Assembly (NCBI GenBank): GCA_037127315.1
Contig: JBBBDQ010001616.1
Span: 211,501-275,500 of the forward strand
Direction of reading: 5' to 3'
DNA from: Ascarosepion bandense
Taxonomy: Eukaryota; Mollusca; Cephalopoda; Sepiida; Sepiidae
Length of the DNA: 64,000 bases
Below the pieces are notes generated by a model that had not been told where the DNA came from, did not search any database, and was given only the letters and a program-made list of their open reading frames with translations. A program made the translations under genes and the position numbers. Numbering within the stretch: the first letter of the stretch is position 1; each line of letters starts with the position of its first letter. This document shows, one piece after another, positions 21,097 to 31,395 of this stretch.

Positions 21097-21350
21097 GCTT
21101 ACGGCCTATTACGTTGAATACACCAGTTCTCGCTCGATTACCGAAGTTAAGCAACGTTGAGCCTTGTCAGTACTTAGATGGGTGACCGCTTGGGAATACC
21201 AGGTACTGTAAGCGTTTAGTGACGGATGTGCGTGGTGGTGCAGTGGATATCGCCTCGGAAAGAGAAATCGGTGAGCTTAGTTCGAATTCCAGTTGAATAC
21301 CCTGTATTCACTTATGCACTGGTACCCTTGGGTAAGGTATTAATTACTTG
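21097..21350 (+). mobile_element. 5S-tRNA composite SINE, best 5S head
   Basis: 21,097-21,213 is a 117-nt sequence clearly of 5S rRNA type: 'gcttacggcctattacgttg', 'ccgaagttaagcaacgttga' (box A), 'agtacttagatgggtgaccg' (intermediate element and start of box C), 'cttgggaataccaggtactg'. A tRNA-like module follows, with A box 'tggtgcagtgg' (21,236) and B box 'agttcgaattcc' (21,280), then 'gtacccttgggtaaggtatt'. The 5S module is diverged from a functional gene and lacks a T-run terminator, and the fixed junction with the tRNA module recurs elsewhere. It is read as a SINE, not a 5S gene. Confidence 0.88.
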
Positions 21351-21499
21351 CAGCACCAAAGATAACCTGACCGCAAGGATTATAGCAGCATTCACTAACT
21401 TAAAAATAGGACAGTCGAAAAGAGTTGCAGGTGATTCCGAAATCGTCAAGCTAATAGAGATTTTTAATGAACGAATTTACTCTTTATTGCACATCACTC

Positions 21500-23215
21500 A
21501 ATAAATCCAGGCCGTAACTAATAAAACAAGAATTTTTAGGTAAAATTCAACTTTATTCATCAACATAGTCTCCTTCTAGCGTGATACATTGATTCAAATG
21601 CTTCTCTAACAGTTCCAAGCAGTTTTTTTTTAATCATCTCACCCCAAGCAAGGCATTCCACTGCCACTATTGCGCATGGGGCTACATAGGGGAAGGTAAA
21701 GAGAAGGAGTGGTTAGACATAGGGAATGTCAGGAGGAAGGTGACAGATGAGTAAGGATAGCGAGGATGAGGGTTGGGCAGATGGAAAGAGTGCTTGATAG
21801 AATGGGAGCAGGTTAGTGTGTTAGGAGGTGTCTATTGACCTTACATTTAAACTCCTGGAGATTGTAGCCGTCGGGGAAGCAATCGTTTGGAAGAGAATTC
21901 CACAGTCGGGAAGTGCGAGGAAAGAAACTGTTGGAGTAGAAGTTACGGCTGCATTTTATCGGTTTCACTGTAAAAGGGTGGGATATAGTTGCTAATCTAG
22001 TATCTCGTTCAAATTCGTATTTAGCGGGCACTAGTGATCTAAGTTCATCGGAGCAGAAGCCGTGAAAGTATTTATAGAAGAGACACAGGGAAGCCACGTC
22101 GCGCCGGTGGGAGAGAGACTGCAGGCGGTCTGCCAAGTCGGTATCTATCACATTACAGACCCTCCTCTGAACCTTATCGAGAAGCCCGAGGGGAACAGCA
22201 GGGGCACCCGATCAGATATGGCAGCAGTATTCAATGCACGGGCGGATGGTAGATTTATAAATGTGCAGGATAGAGTGTGTGTGTGTAGAATGATTTGTCT
22301 TTGGCCTCAGTTTACGATATCACTTCTTCACTGGAGTCAAATTTCTTTCCCAGGAGCATTTTTCTGGGGTCTGCAAACAGCCAATAGTTGCTGGGTGTCA
22401 GATCTGGAGAATAGAAAATACAATGCGAAAACAATTCGAAGTGCAATTCATCTAGTTTTGCCATCGTTACGATCGACTTCTTACACGGTGCGTTGCATTA
22501 GTGAAGATCATTTTTTTCTTCTTCATCCGTGGCCGTTTATTTTTTGTGATTTCTTCCTTCAAACGCACCAATACTGCTGTATAATATTTGATATTGATAG
22601 TCCTTCCTTTCTCAAGGTTAGCGTTGAACAAAAAAATTATGCATCCCAAAATACGGAGGTCAAAACATTCCCTGCTGATATTTGCGTCTTTGGTCGATTT
22701 GGACGGCTTTCGCCAGCTGCTGTCCAATCAGCTGATTGACGATTTAATCCGAAGTGAAATGGTGCGATCATGTTTCATCCATTTTCACATATTTACACAC
22801 AAAACAAACGTTCTTGTTGCGTTGAAACAGTTGCAAACAACGCTCTGAATAGTCGGCGCGTTTTTTTGTTTTTGATCGACTGTGAGCAAACGCGGCACCC
22901 ACAATGAACACAGCTTTCTCTTTGAGAAATGTTCATGCAAAATAGTGAATAAACTGCTTTTTGATATGTTCAACCACTCTTCTATTTCACGCAACTTCAA
23001 TTTACGATCGGCCAAAAGAGGTTTACGGCCTTTTTTGATGTTTTCCGGGATAACTACCAGTTTTGGGCGAGCTGAGCGTTCAGCATCATTTCGGTCTGTT
23101 TCCGAAGGAGCAGAGTACGAATAAAACTTATCAAGCCTTTGCTTTGCTCGAACAGTATTTTTCCCATGCAATGGTTTATCAACACACTAAATTCAGATTG
23201 TTCCATTGTTTTGAA
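21500..23215 (-). pseudogene. mariner transposase gene, split by a LINE
   Basis: The minus-strand start near 23,205 reads MEQSEFSVLINH. It continues MGKNTVRAKQRLDKFYSYSA, DDAERSARPKLVV-like, ENIKKGRKPLLADRKLKLRE, LNISKSSLFTILHEHFSKRK and WVPRLLTVDQKQ (paired helix-turn-helix and linker). The catalytic half follows in broken frames: NAPCKKSIVTMAKLDEL and SPDLTPSNYWLF, where the third catalytic Asp is Asn (codon at 22,387-22,389). A family B LINE interrupts it at 21,627-22,285. The last residues, LEKHLNQCITLEGDYVDE, lie beyond at 21,545-21,625. Frameshifts, stops and the lost Asp make it inactive. Confidence 0.88.
21627..22285 (-). pseudogene. Family B LINE, 3' end inserted in mariner
   Basis: The minus strand reads CNVIDTDLADRLQSLSHRRD (written in pieces), VASLCLFYKYFHGFCSDELR, HPFTVKPIKCSRNFYSNSFF, LWNSLPNDCFPDGYNLQEFK. 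The 3' UTR follows, ending against poly-T at 21,627. It is 5'-truncated. It sits between mariner codons, so it is younger than the mariner. Confidence 0.87.
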
Positions 23216-23469
23216 AATTTACAACAGTAGCTTCTCTTTAATGAAAGTAATTTGAAACCCCTTTTCTCTCCCCTGCCATTTGCAGGTTAGTACTTTATAA
23301 AATTCATACGGATTTTTCTTAGTGGTGCCATCTATATGTCAGGTATGGAACTTATTAAGAGATGCGTTATCTCAGGATATTTTTGTGCAATTTTGATAAA
23401 TATATCTGTTAAAATCAGATGTCAGTGTTATTTTAATTTTTGCGTAATTTGGAAGACAAGTTATCCATC

Positions 23470-23473
<4 letters not shown>
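23216..23473. other. Unassigned sequence
   Basis: Nothing was recognised. (TA)n follows at 23,474-23,522. Confidence 0.4.
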
Positions 23474-23524
<51 letters not shown>

Positions 23525-23722
23525 TTAATTGGAGTAGACAGACTAAACTATCACCCGGTTCACACTCCACCCACGTCTATTGAACAGATGAAGAGGCTCA
23601 TCCCTTGTTCCCTGTTTAGGATGTGGTTTCCGGCTTTCTTTTTTCCAATCATTTCACTCTTACGTAACCCCCTCGCATCAGTGGCGTTACTGCCTTGCTC
23701 GGGGTGATATGATTAAAAAAAA
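23525..23722 (+). mobile_element. SINE monomer with family B LINE tail
   Basis: It reads 'ttggagtagacagactaaac', 'cggttcacactccacccacg', 'gtttccggctttctttttt', then 'ccctcgcatcagtggcgtta', 'ctgccttgctcggggtgata' and poly-A. This is the same element as the trimer at 6,605-7,045. It begins exactly at the end of (TA)n. Confidence 0.82.
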
Positions 23723-23994
23723 GTCAATATAAGTCAGTTTGTGTCCCTTAGCTGATTGATAATACATTCAGCATCAGGACTTCAGTGTTTCATGGAAGGA
23801 CCCTCTCGTAATGACACTATCCACTCCTCAAGGGTAACATATATATATATATAACTGAACGAAGTAAATGCATAGAGACTCAAAACAGCTGGATCACATG
23901 ACACTTTCACCTGCAAAGTGGAACACAAGTTCGAATCCTGCCAAAGACCATATATTTTTATTAAAGTTATTTATACCAAGGGTCACTAAGATAG
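23723..23994. other. Unassigned, with tRNA-like fragment
   Basis: A short stretch at 23,885-23,955 has 'gctggatcacatgacac' and 'acaagttcgaatcctgcc', the latter a good B box. It may be a remnant of another tRNA-SINE. Confidence 0.35.
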
Positions 23995-24310
23995 CAAATG
24001 ACCTCTTCTAAAAGATCTGAAAAATATGAAGAAAAAAGAAAATTTCTTTCGAAACAAAGAACAGTTTATTGAAATGTGTAATACCAATCCCCCAAGATGG
24101 TAATGAACACGCAAAAATCTCTCTCTGGTAAAGAAGAGAGTCAAAGCAACACAAGACTGGTTCATCCCAAAAATTCTAAATGTGAGCGATACCAGAGTTT
24201 TGGGAAAAAGTACAAAAATATGACCCTCATATGCAAAATGAGGAAGTGATCGTTCAAATTTTCAGGACTCATGATGAGGAAAATTTCATTTGATGTTTCC
24301 TGTGAGTGTA
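23995..24310 (+). pseudogene. RTE-like LINE (family A), 3' region, strongly decayed
   Basis: Pieces in the plus frames resemble the family A C-terminal region: KENFFRNKEQFIEMCN, VKKRVKATQDWFIPKILN and 'caggactcatgatgaggaaa' (QDSNNEE/HIMRKE area). Several stops are present. Confidence 0.55.
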
Positions 24311-24439
24311 AAATTCCCATAGTTAACTTTGTTCGCTATCTCTCCTAATCCATGTTCTGCGAATCATTTACATGAATCTACCCCGCTTTTCTTTGTCTTT
24401 TATTTTAAAAAAAGACAAAAAAAAAGCGGCGCAGGTTCA

Positions 24440-25215
24440 TGTAAATTCATGCAGGTTCATCCCGACTTGGCAGCTCAGAAGCAGTCACTTTCTCACCAGC
24501 GCAATATGGCTTCCCTGTGTTTCTTCTACAAATAATTTCGCGGCTTCTGCTCCCGTGAACTAAGTTCACTGGTGCCTACTATACATAAATTTACTCGAGC
24601 CACAAGATTAGCAACTAGGTCCCACCATTTTACTGTGAAACCAATAAAATGTAAAAGCAAATTCTACTCCAACAGCTTCTTTTCTCGCACTTCCCGCCTG
24701 TTGAATTCTCTTCCATTTACTTGCTTCCCCGACAGCTACAATCTCTAAGAACTTAAATGTAAAGTCAATAGTCATCTCCTATCTCACTAACCTACATCTT
24801 CCCTCTCATGCTCTTTTCTCCGTTCACTCGACTCTCATCAGTATTCTCATTCTTCTCTTAGCCGCTTCCTGACACCCCCTATAACCTGTCACTCTTTCTC
24901 ATAACTTTCCTCCTATGTAACCCCCTGTAAAACAGTGGCAGTAATATGTCTTGCTTCGGGCGATATGATTATATAAACATATGCCTATTTAAATGTAAAG
25001 TCAGTAGTCATCTCCTATCTCACTAACCTGCACCTTCTCTCTCATGCTCCTTTCTCCGTCCACTCCACTCTAATCAGTATTCTCATTCTTCTCTTACCCA
25101 CTTCCTGACACACCCTATATCTGCGTCACTCTTTCTCATAACTTTCCTCCTATGTAACCCCCTGCAAAACAGTGGTAGTAAAATGCTTTGCTTGGGGCGA
25201 TATAATTATAAAAAG

Positions 25216-25261
<46 letters not shown>

Positions 25262-25270
25262 AGACTGTTC

Positions 25271-25326
<56 letters not shown>

Positions 25327-25915
25327 CAGTCTGTTTTTATCTATCTGTCGACGTATTTAAGACATATTTAAATGTAAAGTCAATAGTCATCTCCTATTTC
25401 ACTAACCTGCATCCTCTCTCTCACGCTCCTTTCTCCGTCCACTCAACTCTTATCAGTATTCTTATCCTTCACTTATCCACTTCCTGACACCCCCTATAAC
25501 CTGTCAGTCTTTCTCATAACTTTCCTCCTATGTAACCCACTGCAAAACATTGGTAGTAAAATGACTTGCTTGGGCCGATATGATTATATATATATATATA
25601 AAAATACCTTAAGCAAGTTTTCTCACACTTCTTATCTGTGGAATTCCCTTCCGTTTACTTGTTTCCCTGACAGCTACAATCTCCAAGAATGTAAATGCAA
25701 ATTCAGTAGTCATCTCCTATCTCACTAACCTGCACCTTCTCTCTCATGCTCCTTTCTCCGTTCACTCGACTCTCATCAGTATTCTCATTCTTCTCTTAGC
25801 CGCTTCCTGACACCTCCTATAACCTGTCACTCTTTCTCATAACTTTTCTCCCATGTAATCCCCTACAAACCAGTGGCCATAGAATGCATTGATTGGGGCG
25901 TTATGATTATAAAGA
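24440..25915 (+). pseudogene. Family B LINE 3' end followed by three more 3' tails in tandem
   Basis: 24,440-24,740 is decayed coding sequence (LSHQRNMASLCFFYK, then RATRLATRSHHFTVKPIKC-like). Four copies of the 3' UTR and terminus follow in the same orientation: about 24,745-24,975, 24,990-25,210, 25,365-25,590 and 25,690-25,915. Each runs from 'agtcatctcctatctcacta' to 'ttgcttggggcgatatgatt' or a near variant. A short coding piece ('ttctcacacttcttatctgt') precedes the fourth. (TCTA)n lies between the second and third. Confidence 0.82.
25215..25345. repeat. (TCTA)n tetranucleotide microsatellite with hairpin interruption
   Basis: Two blocks of 'tatc' repeats are separated by 'ttagactgttcattatc' and closed by 'tacagtctgtttttat'. 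'agactg' and 'cagtct' can pair across the second block. Confidence 0.92.
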
Positions 25916-25924
25916 AAAGACAGC

Positions 25925-26295
25925 GAATAGACAAAATTTACTAAGGGGATTTTCTACTCACAGGAAACATTGAAGGCAAGTGAGACGAAGCAAAGCAACA
26001 CATTACCTACCTAATGAGCTTGTGTAAATAGTTGGCAGGAATGAGAGAAATGACAAAATTTACTCAGAGAATTTGACACTCACAGGATATATTGAAGCAA
26101 AGAGGGACAAAGTGAAGCAGCGAATAAACTACCTAACGAGTTTGTGCAAACGGTTCGCAACAAAGGGATTAGGAGTGATAGCGATAAGACAAAATTTACT
26201 CAGAGAATTTTACGCTAAAGGCACATTTTGAAATCAAGCGAATCTCTTCAGTGCAGGGCATAACTTACCTAATTTGCTTGTGTAAATGGTTGGCA
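25925..26295 (+). pseudogene. RTE-like LINE (family A) tail, tandem triplication
   Basis: 'gacaaaatttactaagggga', 'gacaaaatttactcagagaa' and 'gacaaaatttactcagagaa' start three units at 25,931, 26,053 and 26,188. The second unit translates to NLTLTGYIEAKRDKVKQRIN, YLTSLCKRFATKGLGVIA, the family A C-terminal motif. The units have diverged, so the triplication is old. Confidence 0.75.
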
Positions 26296-26299
26296 TCAG

Positions 26300-27660
26300 C
26301 TGTTGAGATTTGAAAAATAATTCAGTCAACCAGCAGTCGAGAGTGAGGGAAAATTTACTCGCCTCAAAATCATTTTACTCGACTGAATCCATTTTCTTAA
26401 TAGTCACCTTACGTAAACATAGCGGGAATCGCTGACAGAAAACAAAAAGTGTAATTTTAATTAAAAGTTCGAACATGTTAGAAAGGATTTTAAATTTTTC
26501 AAAAAATAATAACAAAATTTGATCTTTCCTCTTAATAATAGCATAAACATTTTGATGATAAATCTTTGTTTTTATTAACTTTTAACATCATGATATGCAG
26601 TTTTGTTTTTGTCTTTTTGTTTTTGGCAGTTGAGTGGAGGTACCTAAATTCGTAATTTCTTTCTTCTGTTTGACTGCAACCTCCATCTCATAGATGATAA
26701 AAAATAACAAATCTGATTTTCTCAACGATTTTCTAAAAAAAATATTACTAACTTGTATAATTTGTTTTTCGATGCGTGGTTGAAAGAAGTATGCGTATTT
26801 TTTTTCTTTCTTTCAAATGTTCGCTTTTATTTTTATATCCGAGGAATGAGTGCTATTTCGTGAAAAAAAAAAGACGAATTAAGAAAGTAACCTTAATGAA
26901 TTACAAAATAAATAATTAAAAGAAAGAATTTAAACACAGACAAATGACAGGCGAACTTCTTTGAAACGAGAAATATGACGCCAGTGTCATTTGCTTTTGC
27001 CCTATTCGTCTTTCAAGCATATTAGAGCTCCATCCCAGACGTATCTTGCTATAAAACATCGCCATATTCTGGCGTGTTCAGAAATCTCATGTCGAGTGGC
27101 ATCCGCGCTGGCCAAGAAGGTTGGCTCGGTTCTAAGTGGTCGCTTGAGACCCCATTCTAACTTTTGACCAGATTACCTCAGACTTCTGGCAACTGGTGAA
27201 ACACTTATAAGTTGTCAAAATTGTATTGGTTAACCGAAATATGGTTTGCAGTTCATTAAATAAAATCTTAAAAGAGTCTGTTTTTAAAATTTTCCAGATG
27301 AAATTTTTTGAACTTATTTTCTAGATAAAATTTATTAACCGTTCTGTTATAATATTATTTTATCAGTTTTTAATCAACCAGATTCAGAAATCCATTCTCC
27401 AAGAACTTTTTATTCATTTAAGCAAATAACTCTCAGTAATTTCTAAAAATTGTCAAGTAATCGTTCTTTTATTTGATAAATTCTGTTATGAACAGAATAA
27501 ATAAAAGAAAGTTAACTCTTTTTTCTTGACTATAAAATACATTTCTTGAATGATGAAATACAAAGAATGTTTAACGTTAATTGTCATGACCTGCTATCGC
27601 AGTTTCAGACATGTATCGATTTTCTACTAACACTTTTGCGCAATTTTTTTCATCGTTTAT
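26300..27660. other. Unassigned AT-rich stretch
   Basis: 1.36 kb without a recognised gene or element. 27,040-27,230 is less AT-rich ('gtggcatccgcgctggccaa') but has no long ORF. Confidence 0.4.
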
Positions 27661-27664
27661 ATAT

Positions 27665-27794
27665 ACTGGCAGTATAGCCCGGCGTTGCTCGGGTGTAATG
27701 AAAGCTTTAAAACTAATCCATAGTCCTGGAGCTCAGACTCTTTAGACGTTGGCACGAAAGACTAAAAAAGCAATAGTTGTTTCCAGTTAAAGCG

Positions 27795-27797
<3 letters not shown>
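27665..27797 (+). mobile_element. 'CCCGG...CGGG' dispersed element, 5' piece
   Basis: 'ggcagtatagcccggcgttg' to 'gttgtttccagttaaagcga' matches the start of the copies at 10,794 and 29,953, then (TA)n takes over. Confidence 0.7.
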
Positions 27798-27842
<45 letters not shown>

Positions 27843-27913
27843 CCTGAAATATTAAACGCGTCACAAGTAAATACAATTTGCCCATATATATATATATGGG
27901 CAAATTGTATTTT

Positions 27914-27974
27914 AAAAAATAATATGAAATGCATCATTTTTTTAACACTGGGGTGGCCTAATAATTATGGCTGG

Positions 27975-28021
<47 letters not shown>

Positions 28022-28119
28022 CCTGAGATATTAAACGCGTCACAAGTAAATACAATTTGCCCATATATATATATATATGGGCAAATTGTATTTACTTGTG
28101 ACGCGTTTAATATCTCAGG

Positions 28120-28160
<41 letters not shown>

Positions 28161-28222
28161 CCAGCCATAATTATTAGGCCACCCCAGTGTTAAAAAAATG
28201 ATGCATTTCATATTATTTTTTT
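27914..28222. repeat. Large near-perfect palindrome, arms of about 155 bp
   Basis: It is centred near 28,070 on 'gcccatatatatatatat' reading back to 'gggc'. The left arm (27,914-28,070) and right arm (28,071-28,222) are reverse complements through 'acaatttgccc', 'tgtcctgagatattaaacgc', a (TA)n block, 'tggctggtgatgtata' and the mariner-MITE end 'cactggggtggcctaataat'. A third half-copy of the core lies at 27,838-27,912. There is no spacer at the centre apart from (AT)8. Confidence 0.9.
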
Positions 28223-28500
28223 AGTATTTATTGAAAGGGAATAATTGTAAATAAAAATAGAATGGTTCTTTTGTTAATACTGCACAATAATATGTGCATC
28301 AAATGAATTTATAAATATTTAATAATTACCTATATTGCAGTTTCATAAATGGAAGAATGAAGAAAATTTAGGGTGATTCGGACAAGTTCATCTTTGCTTC
28401 TATGCCTTATAAAATTTTGCAAAGTAACAATTACAAAAGAACCATTTTATTTTCTTTGTGAATTATCTACTTAAAAATAGTATGACATACATCATTTCTT
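28155..28500. mobile_element. mariner-type MITE, copy 1
   Basis: The left end 'cagccataattattaggcca' with 'ccccagtgtt', an AT-rich middle ('tagaatggttcttttgttaa', 'gggtgattcggacaagttca') and a truncated right end near 28,498 match the element at 46,098-46,490. There is no transposase. Its left end is also the outer part of the palindrome. Confidence 0.78.
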
Positions 28501-28514
28501 TTATATATATAAAA

Positions 28515-28725
28515 TAGTCATTCGTAGACAGACCTGTTTCGCTGTATCACAGCTCATCAGTACTGTTAGTCACCCGATTGCTTCACGAATTGAAACCCCA
28601 CCGCATTGATGTTAGTCGGTGATTCTACCTCTGATCTATAGGCGCTCGGTAGAGAAATGCGAACTTTTGCGTGTTATATACATTATAAACACACGCCAGT
28701 AGCCGAAAGTGTTCAAATTTATTAC
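28515..28725 (-). mobile_element. tRNA-derived SINE (octopus type)
   Basis: Complements of the tail ('agtcattcgtagacagacct', 'tatcacagctcatcagtact'), B box ('cgaattgaaacccca'), A box ('ctacctctgatctataggcg') and leader follow in order. It is moderately diverged. Confidence 0.85.
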
Positions 28726-28815
28726 TGAATCAACGATGCGTAGATACGTGAGTAGCAACTGTTATTTTCAAAGTCTGCCATTTCTCTATAGTGCTCAAAC
28801 GGAGTATGAGAGCGC

Positions 28816-29146
28816 ATATATATTAAATAAATTGCAAACATTGTGTCTGCTTATGTTTAATAAAATCCGTCGTTCGAACTCACGGATAATCTTTCGCGTA
28901 TTATAATTGAAAGTCGTAAGAAATGCGCTGTAACTTTGACAATTAATTTTATTATCCATTTCTCGATTTTCCCAAGTACTTTCAAGCTCCTTCCGAGTAC
29001 TTGAGAACATCAAGGAATGGATAATAAAATTAACTGTCAAAGTTACAGCTCATTTCTTACATCTTTCAGTTTTAATATACGAAATATTATTAGCTTTCAA
29101 CGGATTTTATTAAACATAGCAGACACAATGTTTGCAATTTATATAT
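28816..29146. repeat. Long inverted repeat, arms of about 130-145 bp
   Basis: The left arm (28,816-28,960) and right arm (29,016-29,146) share 'aaattgcaaacattgtgtct', 'tgtttaataaaatccgt' and 'taattttattatccat' in opposite sense, with a 55-bp loop. The arms differ by scattered changes. It is likely a foldback element or MITE. Confidence 0.87.
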
Positions 29147-29149
29147 GAT

Positions 29150-29950
29150 ATACCTAAAAAAAATTACTGCCTAAACACACTATGTATATTTGGGCAGCAA
29201 TCTTTGATTTAAACATAAATCGTTGAAAACTACCGCCAAGGAAGATTTTATTAATTTTTCATTTGATTTTTACAACATTCTTACATGTTTCCATTTTGCT
29301 GGAGATAAGGAATGTAAAAATGTTCCATAATTTTCGACTTTCCAAGCGCTTTCAGCCTCTTCACATGCCATTTTCAAGGATGTTATTTTTCCTCATATTT
29401 GACTGTAATGTAATTTTTTATATTTTTAAAAAGGTGAATTCTTTAAGGCTATCATGTGATGCACGCAGCTGGGTATCACATGAACAACTGTCTTTTTAAA
29501 AAGAAGCTTTCAAAAAACCATTTTCACTATTAAATAATGTAAGGTTGATGATAAGGGAAAATTGTTATATATATATTACCTCTCTTATAGCGAGATGACT
29601 TTGATTTTGTGATTTAAATAGTAGTTTTGTATTTTCAGCAAAAAATTTTTCTTAAGAGTTCTTTATTGCACTAATTTTACTAGATAGGTGGCATGTAGAG
29701 CGTCCACTTAGGAAGGTGGTTGTATGGCCAATATGGTTCATTGATTTATGAAAAGAAACAATCATGTAGAGGGCATTGAAATTCATACACTATATTAATC
29801 ATCGTTAGTTTAGATTATTCTTAGAACAACGAGGGTTTCTGTCTTTTATTTTCTATAATATAATAAAAATTTTATGTTTTTCAGAAATTCCGGCAGAAAT
29901 ATGATGTTTGATAATTTTTCGTAAAAAAATTTGTCTTGTTTATCATTAAC
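29150..29950. other. Unassigned AT-rich stretch
   Basis: No gene or repeat family was recognised. 29,365-29,500 has a 78-codon reading of no known type. Confidence 0.4.
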
Positions 29951-29952
29951 TA

Positions 29953-30335
29953 ACAGTACAACCCGGCGTTGCTCGGGTTTAATGAAAGCTTTAAAACTAA
30001 TCCATGGTCCTGGAGTTCAGACTCTTTGGACGTTGGTACAAAAGACTAAAAAGCAATAGTTGTTTCCAGTTAAAGCGAAATCGTAGACTGAAAGAAAAAT
30101 GAATGGATGTAAGTCAAATTTTGATTTCCTGGTATCGATATCAAATAAGTTTTTTTCGTTGTAAACTGAAATTTGAAGGCTAAATAAGTCCTCTGACTAA
30201 ATGGTATCATGGCTGAGACTAAGAACTACAATTGTACCGACTTAGAGCCAAACCCGAAGCAAAAACTAAAATAAAAGGGCTGAAAAAAATACAGACATAC
30301 AGGCAGATGAACAGACACACACACAAACATCTTGC

Positions 30336-30393
<58 letters not shown>

Positions 30394-30710
30394 CGATTTT
30401 CTATTGTACTATTTTAAGAAGTGCAACCTTGAAACTTCTGAATATCGTTTTTTGTCTTTGCCTATGAGTGTATCAAATTTGATTAAAATAGGACCACTTC
30501 TTCTATAACCTAATTTTTTCGATTATCAATTTTCGATATTTATTGGGGGTACCTCGACACAAAACCTAGCTAAGACCACTCGCAGATGCTTACAGTACAG
30601 CTGTGTAAATTTTCAAGAAAATAGGTTCAGCCGTTTCGGAGTCTATATGTATCGGACACACACACGCACACACACACAGACAAAGTTCCATTTATAAATA
30701 AGTTTAAATA
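29953..30710 (+). mobile_element. 'CCCGG...CGGG' dispersed element, longest copy
   Basis: It starts 'ctaacagtacaacccggcgt', passes (TA)n at 30,340-30,391 at the same place as the 10.8-kb copy, and runs further 3'. It ends in 'aataggttcagccgtttcgg', a CA-rich stretch 'acacacacgcacacacacac' and 'ttccatttataaataag'. There is no ORF. The 5' hairpin and 3' 'cagccgtttcgg...cacaca' end recall widespread non-autonomous repeats of invertebrates. Confidence 0.7.
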
Positions 30711-30920
30711 GATGTGCATTTGACTGCAATAAAATGTTGATATTTTCTTGTGTGTCATTTTTAATGTTAGTGTCATGTATTTTTTTGTAAGAATAATTTT
30801 ATTTGTTTATCAATGATGCAGTTGGGGAAATTACTGTTGACTAATGTTTGTTTTATTTGCTTCGTTCACTCAAAAATATTCTTTGGGAGGAGGAATTTTG
30901 ATGTGTTAAGAAGTTCGTTC

Positions 30921-31379
30921 TTACTGCTGTTCTATATCTTTCAGGGCATTGGTTATGATGATTAAGACGACAAGAGTTCTTACTGGTGGTTTTTTATACA
31001 AATAGGTAATCAATTCGTTGGCTTTTAGCGCAATATTGATGTCAAGAAACGAGATTTTGTTATTGTCCATGAGTTCATAAGTAAATTTCAGCGAGGAGTT
31101 ATTTTCAAATTTTAATTTTAGATTTACGATTTCCTCCATACTTTTATTAATAATAAAAAAAAAACAGTACATTGTTTTACAGGTACTTTTTGTAAATCTC
31201 CGGTTTGTCGGTTTGCTTTTGATATGCGACATGTAAAAAATTCTACATATTATTATAGACTCTCCCGTCGATTTCGACGTATGAACGTCTAACTTAGTTA
31301 GACTACCACACAAAGAATTGTTTAAAGTGGTGAAGGCTTCTGTAGCACCACCCACACTTTTTGGAACTGCTGATAACAA
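30921..31379 (-). pseudogene. Penelope-like element, reverse transcriptase fragment
   Basis: The minus-strand ORF of 152 codons contains LKLKFENNSSLKFTYELMDN, NKISFLDINIALKANELITY, YKKPP. This is the segment after the catalytic box of Penelope-type reverse transcriptases (…NKISFLD…VYRKPT). The first part (SAVPKSVGGATEAFTTLNNS) is not recognised. A solo LTR adjoins its 5' side at 31,396. Confidence 0.7.
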
Positions 31380-31395
31380 ACAGTCGGTGCAGAAA

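Noticed and set aside
21097..21213. Functional 5S rRNA gene
   Set aside because: Diverged from 5S in several places, lacks a T-run terminator, and is joined to the same tRNA-like module as at other loci.
22062..22739. 225-codon plus-strand ORF
   Set aside because: It is the antisense of a family B LINE and of the mariner transposase, whose motifs read on the minus strand.
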